Source: Rubrivivax sp. A210 (GTDB taxonomy: Bacteria; Pseudomonadota; Gammaproteobacteria; Burkholderiales; Burkholderiaceae_C). Taken from it: DNA of 64,000 bases. This document shows, in pieces, positions 46,603 to 55,095 of this stretch. The position numbers and the translations under genes are program-made. The stretch covers positions 62,001 through 126,000 of the forward strand of contig NZ_CAJGBN010000003.1 of assembly GCF_904426505.1 (NCBI RefSeq). The letters run 5' to 3'. Every line of letters starts with the position of its first letter. Within the stretch, counting starts at the first letter, position 1. Below the pieces are notes generated by a model, which saw only the letters and a program-made list of their open reading frames with translations, made no database searches and was not told the origin of the DNA.

Positions 46603-47132
46603 CGCGGCAGGTGCAAGGTGAAGCTGATCTGCGCCTCGACATCAGTGTCGGCTATGGATTTGCGCTGCAGCTGGACGAGGTCGAGCGACATCGTGGGAAG
46701 TTCACGCAGGGCCCGGGCGACGAAGACGCGGATGGTGCGGTAGCTGCCGGTGACCGGAATCACGATCTGGTAGCGCTGCAGGCGCTGGTCGGGGCTGCTG
46801 CTGAGCCGGTACTCGGCACTGGCCAGCTCGAGTCCGCTGGCCTTGGCCACCGCGTTGAGGCGGCCGAGCAGGACGGTGAGCTTGGGTGCCTTGTCGAAAT
46901 GCGCATAGAAGTCGGCCAGCTGCTGGGCCGGCGTGCCGGCGCGCGCTGCCGCGTCGGCCGCGCGCTCGGTGCCGCCGCTGCGCGCCTGCACCTCGGCCAG
47001 CGCCGCCAGCTGCTCTTGCAGCGGCTGCATCACCAGGGCATTGGCGACCAGGGCCAGCAAGGCCAGCGCGACGCCACCCCACAGCGCCAGCGTGGCGCCA
47101 TGGTGGCGCAGCAGCCACAGGGCCTTGTTCAT
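46599..47132 (-). CDS. PilO/GspM-like inner-membrane assembly protein
   Basis: This 177-residue bitopic protein has a short cytoplasmic start (MNKALWLLRHHG), one membrane helix (ALWGGVALALLALVANALV), a coiled-coil (LQEQLAALAEVQARS) and a ferredoxin-like domain ending VEAQISFTLHLPR. It is the third gene of the pilMNOPQ-like set, with 4-nt overlaps to both neighbours. It forms the periplasmic frame with the PilN-like protein. Confidence 0.85.
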   Translation of the reverse strand: MNKALWLLRHHGATLALWGGVALALLALVANALVMQPLQEQLAALAEVQARSGGTERAADAAARAGTPAQQLADFYAHFDKAPKLTVLLGRLNAVAKASGLELASAEYRLSSSPDQRLQRYQIVIPVTGSYRTIRVFVARALRELPTMSLDLVQLQRKSIADTDVEAQISFTLHLPR

Positions 47133-47641
47133 GGCTCCTCGGTCTTCCAGGTCGCGGCCAGCGTGAAGACAAAGGGCCGCTCGGCCACATCCTGGCGCAG
47201 CTCATGGCTGAGCAGGTGGACGCGGGCCAGGGCGCGGCCCTTTTCCAGCCGCTCCATCAGGCGCAGGATGGCGGCATAGTCGCGCGCCTCGCCGACGATC
47301 TGCACCGCACGGCGGCCGGCGTCGGGCTCGATGGACAGCAGGCCGACGTCGCGGTTGACGGCGCCCTCGATGGACGCGAAGAGCGCCTCCCAGGGCAGGG
47401 CCAGTTCCTGCAGCACGCGGCGCGCGGAATCCAGTTCGCGCCGGGTCTGTTCGGGCACCACCTCCTCGGCCGGCTTGCGCTCGGCGCGCGTGGATTGGCG
47501 CTCTTCGATCTCTTTGACGCCGTCGCGCAGCTCGAGGTAGTGCAGGCCGGCATCCAGCGCCAGCGCGACGCCCACGGCCAGCGCCAGCCAGCGCGGCCAG
47601 GACGGCCGCCGCGGTGCGAGTTCGAGGTCGAGCGCGGCCAT
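47129..47641 (-). CDS. PilN/GspL-C-like inner-membrane assembly protein
   Basis: This 170-residue protein has a short N-terminus (MAALDLELAPRRPSW), one membrane helix (LALAVGVALALDAGLHYL), a coiled-coil rich in Glu and Arg, and a ferredoxin-like domain (VGLLSIEPDAGRRAVQIVGE). Its ATG shares one base with the stop of the PilM-like gene (TGATG). It corresponds to the periplasmic half of GspL, here split from its cytoplasmic partner as in type IV pili. Confidence 0.85.
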   Translation of the reverse strand: MAALDLELAPRRPSWPRWLALAVGVALALDAGLHYLELRDGVKEIEERQSTRAERKPAEEVVPEQTRRELDSARRVLQELALPWEALFASIEGAVNRDVGLLSIEPDAGRRAVQIVGEARDYAAILRLMERLEKGRALARVHLLSHELRQDVAERPFVFTLAATWKTEEP

Positions 47642-48414
47642 CAGGTGGCTCCGCACAGGGCCAGCGGGGTGGCATCGGCCGGGCCCAGCAGTTGCGACGG
47701 CCGGCTGCCGCCTTCCGGCCACTGGGCCGCGCCTATTCGCAGCACATCGAAACGCGCGGGTTCGGCCTCGGGCGCGAGCGCGGCCAGTTCCTGCTCGGCC
47801 GCCGCGGCAGCATCGCCCTGCAGGCGGCGCGAAATCACCTCGACCCAGTGCGCATTGCGCAGCAGGCCCAGGCAGAGCCGGCCCGGCTCGACGATGGCCA
47901 ACGCGGCATTCCTGGGCAGGGCGCGGCGGTGGCCGTTGTAGGCCGCCATCAGCAGCGGCTGCAGCGAGGTCAGGCGCAGGCCCCGGCGCGCCAGCAAGGC
48001 CGTGAGCGCCTCGACCAGCGCGGTGTCGACGGCGCAGGCCAGGCTGGCCTGGCCCCAGCCGCCGACGCTGCAGCGCACCGTCCAGCCCGCCGCGGCTTCG
48101 CCGAACACGCGCTCGAATTGCAGTCGGGCCAGTTGCTCGAGTTCGCGGGCGCCGTTGATCTCGGCCTGCCACGCCAGCACCTGGTAACGCACCAGGTGGT
48201 TGGAGAGCACGACGGCGACGCCACCCCGCAGGGCGAGGCCGGTGAGCGTGTCTTCGAGCGCCGCCAGCGCGGCCTGCCAGGGCGGCTGGCCGGGGTCGCG
48301 TGCGCACTCGATGGCCTGCAGCTCGGGCGCACGGCCCAGGCCCTTGCGCAGGGCCAGCTCGACGCGGTCAGGTGCCAGCCCGATGCGCAGGCGCTCACCC
48401 CACCAGCGTGACAC
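47641..48414 (-). CDS. PilM/GspL-cytoplasmic-like actin-fold protein
   Basis: This 257-residue protein probably starts at GTG 48414, inside the end of gspE (20-nt overlap). It lacks membrane helices. Features such as RLRIGLAPDRVELALRKG, VRCSVGGWGQASLACAVDTALV and RLTSLQPLLMAAYNGHR suggest the actin-like cytoplasmic domain of GspL or a short PilM. It would link the GspE ATPase to the PilN-like protein. The family call rests mostly on gene order; sequence similarity is weak to my eye. Confidence 0.75.
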   Translation of the reverse strand: MSRWWGERLRIGLAPDRVELALRKGLGRAPELQAIECARDPGQPPWQAALAALEDTLTGLALRGGVAVVLSNHLVRYQVLAWQAEINGARELEQLARLQFERVFGEAAAGWTVRCSVGGWGQASLACAVDTALVEALTALLARRGLRLTSLQPLLMAAYNGHRRALPRNAALAIVEPGRLCLGLLRNAHWVEVISRRLQGDAAAAAEQELAALAPEAEPARFDVLRIGAAQWPEGGSRPSQLLGPADATPLALCGAT

Positions 48415-50098
48415 GGTTGATCTCCTGCAGCGTGGTGTCGCCGCGCTTGACGGCCTCGAGGGCGGCCTGGCGCAGGAACTGGGTGCCGTTGCGCGCCGCG
48501 GCCTCGCGCAGCAGGCGCACCGGCTCGCCGCGCACCACCAGCTCGCGGAACTCGTCGTTGAGCGACAGGATCTCGGCAATGGCGTGGCGGCCGCGGTAGC
48601 CGGTGCCGCGGCAGCGGCCGCAGCCGCGCCCCATGCGGAATTTGTAGTTGCGCGCCGCCTGGTGCGTCAGGCGCGAGGCGGCCAGCAATTCCTTGTCGGG
48701 CTTGTACTCGACGGCGCAATCGCTGCACACCTGGCGCACCAGGCGCTGGGCGACGATGCCGTTCATCGCCGAGACGAAGGTGTAGGGGTCCACACCCATG
48801 TGGCGGAAGCGGCCGATGACGTCGAAGGCGTTGTTGGCGTGTACCGTGGTGTAGACCAGGTGGCCGGTGAGCGCGGCCTGCACCGCGATCTGCGCCGTCT
48901 CGCCGTCGCGGATCTCGCCCACCAGGATGCGGTCGGGGTCATGGCGCAGGATGGAACGCAGCCCGCGCGAGAACGTCAGGCCCTTCTTCTCGTTGACCGG
49001 GATCTGCAGCACGCCGTTCAGCTGGTACTCGACCGGGTCTTCGATGGTGATGATCTTTTCCTGGCCGCTGTTGATCTCGGTGAGCACCGCGTACAGCGTG
49101 GTCGACTTGCCGCTGCCGGTGGGCCCGGTGACCAGCAGCATGCCGTAGGGCTCGGTGGCCAGGCGGCGCATGCGTTCGATGCTGGCGGCGTCGAAGCCCA
49201 GCGTGTCCAGGCGCAGGCCGGCCAGCTCATCCGTCAGCGCCTGCTTGTCCAGGATGCGCAGCACCGCGTCCTCGCCGTGGATGCTGGGCATCACCGAGAC
49301 GCGGAAGTCGATCGCGCGGCCCTTGACCGAGACCTTGAAGCGGCCGTCCTGTGGCACGCGGCGTTCGGCGATGTCGAGCTCGGCCAGCACCTTGATGCGC
49401 GACAGCGCCTGCTCGGCGAGGTCGAGCCCGGGCAGGTTGCCCACCATGATGAGCACGCCGTCGAGGCGGTACTTGATGGTCAGGCCGTTGCTGCCGGTCT
49501 CGAAGTGGATGTCGCTGGCCTGCGACTTGAGCGCGTCGTAGATGGTCGAGCTGACGAGCTTGACCACCGGGCTGTCGTCCTCGCTGATCGAGGTGATCGA
49601 CAGCGACTCGACCGCCTCGGAGCGCGCGTCGCCGCCGGCGAGTTCGCCGCCGAGCACCGAGTCCATCGCGCGCATCGACTCCTCGTAGCGCGACAGGTAG
49701 GCGCGCAGGTCGGCGGGGTGGGCGATGCGGAAGGCGAAGTCCTGCGCGATGCGCTCTTCGGCCCAGGCGCGCAGGCCGCTGTCGAAGGGGTCGCCGGCCA
49801 CCAGCAGCAGGCCGGCTTCGCCCTCGCGCAGTGCCAGGCACTGGCGCTGGCTGGCTTCGGAGAAGGGCAGCAGGTCGAAGGCCGGCTCAAGCCGGTGCAG
49901 ATCGTCCATGCTCAGCGGCTCGACACGCACCGCGGCCGCGAGGCGGCGCATGAACTCGGCCGGCGCCAGGCCCAGCGTGGCTTCGAGCACGTCGACCATG
50001 CGTGCGCCGCTGCTGCGGGCCTGGGCACGGGCGGCGGCGATGTCGTCGGACGTTATCGATTCGAGCCGGAAGGATGCCGGTTCTGTCACCTGGTTCAT
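48395..50098 (-). CDS. gspE: Type II secretion ATPase GspE
   Basis: This 567-residue hexameric ATPase has an N-terminal MshEN-like domain, the segment SDIHFETGSNGLTIKYRLDG, Walker A GPTGSGKST, Asp-box IITIEDPVEYQL, Walker B ILVGEIRDGETA and His-box HLVYTTVHANNA. The Cys4 zinc element (CSDC..CGRC) is present. It powers pseudopilus assembly at the inner membrane. I chose ATG 50098 (MNQVTEPASFRL). It is separated from gspF by 126 nt, the largest gap in the operon. Confidence 0.95.
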   Translation of the reverse strand: MNQVTEPASFRLESITSDDIAAARAQARSSGARMVDVLEATLGLAPAEFMRRLAAAVRVEPLSMDDLHRLEPAFDLLPFSEASQRQCLALREGEAGLLLVAGDPFDSGLRAWAEERIAQDFAFRIAHPADLRAYLSRYEESMRAMDSVLGGELAGGDARSEAVESLSITSISEDDSPVVKLVSSTIYDALKSQASDIHFETGSNGLTIKYRLDGVLIMVGNLPGLDLAEQALSRIKVLAELDIAERRVPQDGRFKVSVKGRAIDFRVSVMPSIHGEDAVLRILDKQALTDELAGLRLDTLGFDAASIERMRRLATEPYGMLLVTGPTGSGKSTTLYAVLTEINSGQEKIITIEDPVEYQLNGVLQIPVNEKKGLTFSRGLRSILRHDPDRILVGEIRDGETAQIAVQAALTGHLVYTTVHANNAFDVIGRFRHMGVDPYTFVSAMNGIVAQRLVRQVCSDCAVEYKPDKELLAASRLTHQAARNYKFRMGRGCGRCRGTGYRGRHAIAEILSLNDEFRELVVRGEPVRLLREAAARNGTQFLRQAALEAVKRGDTTLQEINRVTLVG

Positions 50099-50224
50099 GC
50101 GGGACCGGCCACTTGCCTGCGGTAAACCCGGATTCTGGTGCATAGCAGCGCCGCGGCACTGATGCCCGTCAAGCCGGCGCTGCGGCAAATTACCGCAGCC
50201 CACCCCTGGGCGCGCCTTGGCGCC

Positions 50225-51415
50225 TCACTTGATGTTCTCGGCCAGCTCGAAGATGGGCAGGTAGAGCAGCACGACGATGAGGCCGACGATGCCGCCGATG
50301 ACCACCATCAATGCCGGCTCGAACAGGCGCGTGAACCAGTCGACCCAGCGCGCCAGGTCGTCCTCGTAGAAGACGGCGATGCGCTCCACCGTGTAGGGCA
50401 TGCGGCCGCTGCGCTCGCCCACGCCCAGCAGGCGCAGCGAGACCGGGGTCGTCAGGCCCTGCTTCTGGAAGGCGCGCGACACCGGCAGGCCCTCGCGCAC
50501 CTCGCGCGCCGCCTTCTCGAGGCCGGCCCGCAGATAGGGGCTGAGCAGGCCGCCGGCCATGTCCAGCGCCGTCGGCATCGGGATGCCGCTCTTCAGCAGC
50601 ATGCCCAGATTGCGGTAGAAGCGCGCCAGCTGGTAGATGCGCATGCGGTTGCCCACCGCCGGCATCGCCCACAGCCTGGGCGCCACCCAGCGCCGCAGCG
50701 CCGGCCGCGTCACGCCCCAGGCCACCACCCCAGCCAGCGCCGCCAGGCCGAGCAGGGTGACCGTGGCGTGGGCTTCGAGCGCGCTGCCCCAGTTGATGAG
50801 CACCCGCGTCAGAAAGGGCATCTCGCTGCCCAGTTCTTCGTAGATGCGGCTGAACTTGGGCACGACGTAGAAGAGCAGGAAGCCGGTGACGAGCAGGCCC
50901 ACACCCATCAGCATCAGCGGGTAGACGGCGGCCGAGACCAGCTTGCGGCGGATGCGGTCGAGCTGCTCGTGGTATTCGAGGAAGCGCGCGATGGCCTCGC
51001 GGATGTCGCCCGATTTTTCGGCCGCGCGCACGGTGGCCACGAAGAGCGGCGGAAAGAAGGCCGGCTGCTGCTCGAGCGCGTAGGAGAAGTTCTGGCCCCG
51101 CAGCAGGTGGCCGCGCACCTCGTTGAGCGCATCGGCGGCGGCACGCTGCTCGGCCTTCTCGGCCAGGGTCTCGACCGCCTCCACCAGCGAGAGGCCGGAT
51201 TCGAGCAGCGAGACCAGTTCCTGGCCGAAGAGATCGAGCGCGAAGGCCACGCGGGGCTTGGGCAGCCAGCCGACGAGCGGGTTCTGCGCCGTCACCGCCA
51301 GCACGTTGAGGCCCTGGCCGCCGGCCACGCGGCGCGCATCGGCCGCATCGCTGGCCTCGACGGTCAGCCTGACCACGTCGCCGGTCCCTTGCAGACCCTT
51401 GACGACGAACTTCAA
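50225..51415 (-). CDS. gspF: Type II secretion inner-membrane protein GspF
   Basis: This 396-residue polytopic protein has two GspF domains. Signatures include FGQELVSLLESGLSLVEAVE, VRAAEKSGDIREAIARFLEY, LARFYRNLGMLLKSGIPM and GERSGRMPYTVERIAVFYE. The C-terminal membrane helix is LMVVIGGIVGLIVVLLYLPIF. The start is TTG 51415 (MKFVVKGLQGTG), which fits the conserved family start, 11 nt after the gspG stop. It is the platform protein of the secretion machine. Confidence 0.93.
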   Translation of the reverse strand: MKFVVKGLQGTGDVVRLTVEASDAADARRVAGGQGLNVLAVTAQNPLVGWLPKPRVAFALDLFGQELVSLLESGLSLVEAVETLAEKAEQRAAADALNEVRGHLLRGQNFSYALEQQPAFFPPLFVATVRAAEKSGDIREAIARFLEYHEQLDRIRRKLVSAAVYPLMLMGVGLLVTGFLLFYVVPKFSRIYEELGSEMPFLTRVLINWGSALEAHATVTLLGLAALAGVVAWGVTRPALRRWVAPRLWAMPAVGNRMRIYQLARFYRNLGMLLKSGIPMPTALDMAGGLLSPYLRAGLEKAAREVREGLPVSRAFQKQGLTTPVSLRLLGVGERSGRMPYTVERIAVFYEDDLARWVDWFTRLFEPALMVVIGGIVGLIVVLLYLPIFELAENIK

Positions 51416-51426
51416 GGCGGGAGCCC

Positions 51427-51861
51427 CTACCAGTTGCCGATGTCGGCGTCCTCGCCGGTGCCGCCGGCGCGGCGGTCCTTGCCCAGCGTGACGAGGTCGA
51501 AGTCGCCGTGCTCACCGGGCGACTTGTAGACATAGGGCGTGCCCCAGGGATCGGGCGGCACGGCCTTCTTGAGGTAGGGGCCGCCCCACTTGGGCTCGTT
51601 GTTGGGCTTGGCCATCAGCGCGGCCAGGCCCTGCTCGGTGGTGGGGAAGCGGCCGACATCGAGGCGGTACTGCTCGAGCGACTTCTCCAGCGCGTCCATC
51701 TGTGCGCGTGCGGCCTTGACCTCGGACTTGCCAACCTGGGCGAAGTAACGCGGGCCGACATAGCTGGCCAGCAGGCCGATGATGAGCATCACCACCAGCA
51801 GTTCGAACAGCGTGAACCCTTGCATCGGGCGGCGAAGGCGGGGGGTGGCGCGGGGCGTCAT
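51427..51861 (-). CDS. gspG: Major pseudopilin GspG
   Basis: This 144-residue protein has the prepilin site RRPMQG/FTLFELLVVMLIIG with Glu at +5, then RYFAQVGKSEVKAARAQ and the GspG signature FPTTEQGLAALMAKP. The C-terminal DPWGTPYVYKSPGEHGDFDLVTLGKD is the calcium-binding region of true GspG. This is the classical major pseudopilin, unlike the three near the secretin. I chose ATG 51861; a GTG at 51915 is possible. It is the first gene of the operon. Confidence 0.95.
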   Translation of the reverse strand: MTPRATPRLRRPMQGFTLFELLVVMLIIGLLASYVGPRYFAQVGKSEVKAARAQMDALEKSLEQYRLDVGRFPTTEQGLAALMAKPNNEPKWGGPYLKKAVPPDPWGTPYVYKSPGEHGDFDLVTLGKDRRAGGTGEDADIGNW

Positions 51862-52013
51862 CGGGTGGGCGGGCACGGGCGGCGTCCGGGTTTGATCGAT
51901 GGCGGGATGGTACACAGTCGGTTCCGTGAAAAAGACGCGTTAGGTCAAGCTGCGGCAGCCTGCAGCGGCGCTGGCTGCGCGCGGCGGCGCGGGATGGGAG
52001 GGCCGCGACGCCA

Positions 52014-52039
52014 TGAAAAACGGCCCCCGCAGGGGCCGC
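52014..52039 (-). terminator. Terminator after the HiPIP gene
   Basis: In minus-strand sense the stem CGGCCCC/GGGGCCG (52038-52032 with 52027-52021) is followed by a run of five T. It closes the HiPIP transcript and separates it from the gspG operon downstream. Confidence 0.8.
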
Positions 52040-52064
52040 TTTCCAGGATACCGAAGGCGGAAGA

Positions 52065-52373
52065 TCAGCCCTTCTTGACCCAGGCGCTGCACCAGCCGGC
52101 GCCAGCGACTTGCTTGGTGCCGAACAGCGGGCAGCCACCGGCGGCAGCGGCGCCGCCCTGGTACAGGCCGCAGCTCGAGCACTTCTGGTCGGCGGCGTAC
52201 TTGGGGAACTTCTTGGCGTCGGCCTTGGTGGCGTCGGCGACATAGCCCAGGGCCACGGCCTGAGGATCCTTTTCGTCGAGCTTGGCCTGGGCGTGGGCCG
52301 AAGAGGCGGCAGCGAGGGCGGTGCCGGCGGCGGCGACTTGCATGAGGAAAACGCGACGGTTGCTGTTCTGCAT
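52065..52373 (-). CDS. High-potential iron-sulfur protein (HiPIP)
   Basis: This 102-residue protein has a twin-arginine signal (NSNRRVFLMQVAAAGTALA, cleavage near AHA, residue 28). The mature part of about 74 residues has the four cluster ligands Cys65, Cys68, Cys81 and Cys95 in the HiPIP order (KCSSCGLYQG, GGCPLFG, GWCSAW). HiPIPs carry electrons in the periplasm, between bc1 complex and oxidases or reaction centres. It stands alone between its terminator and the small Cys protein. It may accept electrons in the nearby redox island. Confidence 0.95.
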   Translation of the reverse strand: MQNSNRRVFLMQVAAAGTALAAASSAHAQAKLDEKDPQAVALGYVADATKADAKKFPKYAADQKCSSCGLYQGGAAAAGGCPLFGTKQVAGAGWCSAWVKKG

Positions 52374-52413
52374 GGGAAGGAGTCCTTCAGGGGTTGGGAA
52401 AAACTGTGGCGGA

Positions 52414-52665
52414 TCAGGGCGATGGCACGGTCACGCCCAGACAGGCATTGCATCGGCCCAGGCCGCGCAGGCGCGGATCGGGCTTGCCGTCGCCGGTCTT
52501 GAAGTTGGCGTGGCAGCGTATGCACACGTACATCTTCGAGCTCGACATCATGGGCTTGACACCGGGCTCGGCGTGCGGCCGGGCGGCAGTGTACTCGGCC
52601 TGCGTCTGGCGCAGCTTGGGGCCGGAGGCGGTTTCGGGGCTGGGGGTCGTGCGGCGAGTGGTCAT
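52414..52665 (-). CDS. Small cytoplasmic two-CxxC protein of unknown function
   Basis: This 83-residue protein has no signal peptide. It has two Cys pairs, Cys48/Cys51 followed by His52 (CIRCH) and Cys72/Cys75 (CNAC), spaced 24 residues apart, suggesting a zinc ribbon. The CIRCH string also fits a heme c motif, but the protein lacks an export signal. I chose ATG 52665; an in-frame ATG at 52779 lies 3 nt after the stop of the kinase gene and would add 38 unremarkable residues. It lies 40 nt upstream of the HiPIP gene. Confidence 0.55.
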   Translation of the reverse strand: MTTRRTTPSPETASGPKLRQTQAEYTAARPHAEPGVKPMMSSSKMYVCIRCHANFKTGDGKPDPRLRGLGRCNACLGVTVPSP

Positions 52666-52782
52666 GGCATGGGGGCAAAGCGAGGAAGCCCCGGTCAACA
52701 CGAAAGGCGTATTGTCCCCGGAAATCGCACCGCCCGCACTTCGGGCTGTCCTGGGGACTGGGTTGAGCTGCGCCTGCATGGC

Positions 52783-55059
52783 TCAATCAACGCTGGCGAA
52801 GGCCTGTACGTTGACATCGCAGACGATGCCGCGCGGTTTGTTTTCGCGCCAGGCCACGCCGCCACCGAGCAGCTTGACGCGCTTGCGCACGCCGCCCAGG
52901 CCGAGCCCGTGCGACCAGGCCTGGGGCTCGCAGCCCTGGCCGTCGTCGGCCACCTGGAGCGAGAAGCGCCGCCCCTCGAGGCTCATGCGCACCTCGATGC
53001 GCGTGGCGTGGCCGTGGTAGAGCGCGTTGCTCACCAGCTCGCGCAGCACGCGCGTCACCGCCGACCACTGCACCACCGAAAGCCGCCGGTCCTGGTCGAA
53101 GGCGACCGACCAGTACAGCTCGGCCTGGGCCGCCGCCAGGCGCTGCGTGAGATCGGCCTTCCATTCGGCGGCGGCATGCGAGAGGCGGTGCTCCGATGCC
53201 GCCAGGCCCCGCGTCAGTGTCTTCAGGTCCTGCAGCGTGTGGCGGATGTAGTTCTCCATCTCGGGCGTCGGCGCCTGGTACATCAGGGTCAGCAGGCGGG
53301 CGCCGATGTCGTCGTGCAGGTCTTGAGCAATGCGCAGCCGTTCTTCCGAGCGCCCGTGCTCGACCGCCTTGTCGTAGGCCACGGCGCGGCGCAGCTGCTC
53401 GACCACGCGGTCGGCCAGGCGCGCGTCCTCGAGCGTGAACAGGCGCTGGCCGCGCTTGGCGAAGCGCAGCATCAGGGCGAGGTCGGCGACGCCGTCCTCG
53501 TCGGTGCGGCGCACCGGCACCACCAGCACCGAGCCGCCGCCGACCACGCGCGAGCGGTCGGGCAGGCGGTCGACGCGCTTCATCTCCAGCGGATCGAAAA
53601 GCTCGCGCAGCAATTGCGTGAGGGTGGCGTTGTAGCGCGCCGGCCGCTCCTGCACCTCGCGTGCGGCGCGGTAGATCCGCTCGAAGATGCGCTCGGCCCG
53701 TGGCAGGCTCAGGCCGGTCCACTCTTCGCCGATGAGCCGGCGCAGCGCCGTGTAGACCGCCAGCGCAAACAGCCCGGCCAGGGCCAGGGCGGTGACCGGG
53801 CCGAGTGAGAACAGCGCCGAGAACAGCAGGTCGACGCCGGTGGCCAGGGTGACGATGGCGGCCAGCACCGCGAACTCGCGCAGCAGGCGGCGGCTGCGTG
53901 CCAGGAAGGGCGTGGCCAGCAGCAACGCGGCCAGCAACAAGTTCCAGGCCAGGCCGGCACCGGCGGCAAGGCCCGGCGCACCGGGAAAGCGGCCGGGCGC
54001 CAGCGCCACCACGGTCGTCACCAGCAACAGCGCCGCCAGCACCAGCAGGGTGAAGCGCTCCATCACGCGGGCGTATGGGTTGGACTCCAGGCGCTGCGAG
54101 CGGCGCATCACGGCCCAGCCCAGCAGGCCCAGGGCCAGGCACACGGCCTGGGCCGACCACCAGGGCGGAAGCAGCGCGCCGGCATGGACCAGGGCCACCC
54201 CGGCGGCGGCCAGCGCCCAGGCCGCGCCGGCGACGAGGCCGGCGCGCAGCAGGCGGCGCGGATGCCAGGCAAAGGCGTGTACCGCGGCGGCGCCGGTACC
54301 GGCATCCAGCGCCAGGCGCAGGTCGAGATCCAATCCGGGCACGGCGGGCGGCAAGCCCAGGCCGTGCAACGACTCGATGGCACCCAGCAGAAGCTGGGCG
54401 GCCTGGCCGAGCGCCATCGCCACATAAAGCAGATTGAGCGGCCGCGGCTGGGCCAGGAAGACCGCGGCCGAGAAGAGGAAGAGGACCAGCGCCAGCGCCG
54501 CCAGCGGCCAGAACAGCGGCCCCAGGCCATTCAGGCCCCGCGGCCGGCCCTCGACCTCGGCGATGCCGCCGTTGGCGAAGTGCAGGCGCACGGGGCCCGC
54601 AGCCAGGCCGTCGGCGAGCTGCTGCTGGGCCGCGCGCTGGCGCGCACGCTCGGCGTCGGCGGCCTGCCAGCGCGGCGAGTGGTTCAGCAGCCGGGCGTCC
54701 ACCGCCAGCGGCGGCCCGGCGCCGGTATCCAGGCTCAGCAGCACCTGGCCTTCCAGCGGCAGCATGGCCGCCAGCGTGGTGTGTTGCAGCACCAGGGAGC
54801 CGTCGCCGGCGACACGCCATTGCGCGTCGATGTGGGGCGTGGCCGCCAGCCAGCGCGCAATGCCGAACAGGCTCAGGCAACCCAGCAACGCGATCACCGC
54901 CAGGCCGCGGCGGCGCCAGCCCATCCAGCGCGATGCGCCTTCGATGCCCAGGCTGCGTTCGAGCGCGCTGGCCTCGAAGGCCGAGTCGGCGCCGCCATGG
55001 CCCTCCAGGGGCGCGGGCCGGGAAACGGTGCCGTTGTGCGACGCCGGGTTCGCGGGCAT
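52783..55059 (-). CDS. NarX/UhpB-class membrane sensor histidine kinase
   Basis: This 758-residue kinase has a helix near 50-70 and a periplasmic beta-rich domain (about 75-185, ending VRLHFANGGIAEVEG). A seven- to eight-helix membrane block spans about 190-440. A GAF-like region follows (GGGSVLVVPVRRTDEDGVAD). The HisKA_3 phospho-acceptor site is EERLRIAQDLHDDIGARLL. The ATPase domain has LRELVSNALYHGHA and GLGLGGVRKRVKLLGG. The extracytoplasmic plus multi-helix input resembles 7TMR-DISM sensors. The signal is unknown. It pairs with the regulator 36 nt upstream. Confidence 0.87.
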   Translation of the reverse strand: MPANPASHNGTVSRPAPLEGHGGADSAFEASALERSLGIEGASRWMGWRRRGLAVIALLGCLSLFGIARWLAATPHIDAQWRVAGDGSLVLQHTTLAAMLPLEGQVLLSLDTGAGPPLAVDARLLNHSPRWQAADAERARQRAAQQQLADGLAAGPVRLHFANGGIAEVEGRPRGLNGLGPLFWPLAALALVLFLFSAAVFLAQPRPLNLLYVAMALGQAAQLLLGAIESLHGLGLPPAVPGLDLDLRLALDAGTGAAAVHAFAWHPRRLLRAGLVAGAAWALAAAGVALVHAGALLPPWWSAQAVCLALGLLGWAVMRRSQRLESNPYARVMERFTLLVLAALLLVTTVVALAPGRFPGAPGLAAGAGLAWNLLLAALLLATPFLARSRRLLREFAVLAAIVTLATGVDLLFSALFSLGPVTALALAGLFALAVYTALRRLIGEEWTGLSLPRAERIFERIYRAAREVQERPARYNATLTQLLRELFDPLEMKRVDRLPDRSRVVGGGSVLVVPVRRTDEDGVADLALMLRFAKRGQRLFTLEDARLADRVVEQLRRAVAYDKAVEHGRSEERLRIAQDLHDDIGARLLTLMYQAPTPEMENYIRHTLQDLKTLTRGLAASEHRLSHAAAEWKADLTQRLAAAQAELYWSVAFDQDRRLSVVQWSAVTRVLRELVSNALYHGHATRIEVRMSLEGRRFSLQVADDGQGCEPQAWSHGLGLGGVRKRVKLLGGGVAWRENKPRGIVCDVNVQAFASVD

Positions 55060-55095
55060 GGCCGCGCGTTGCCTAGAAGAGCGCGCGGCGGCGCG

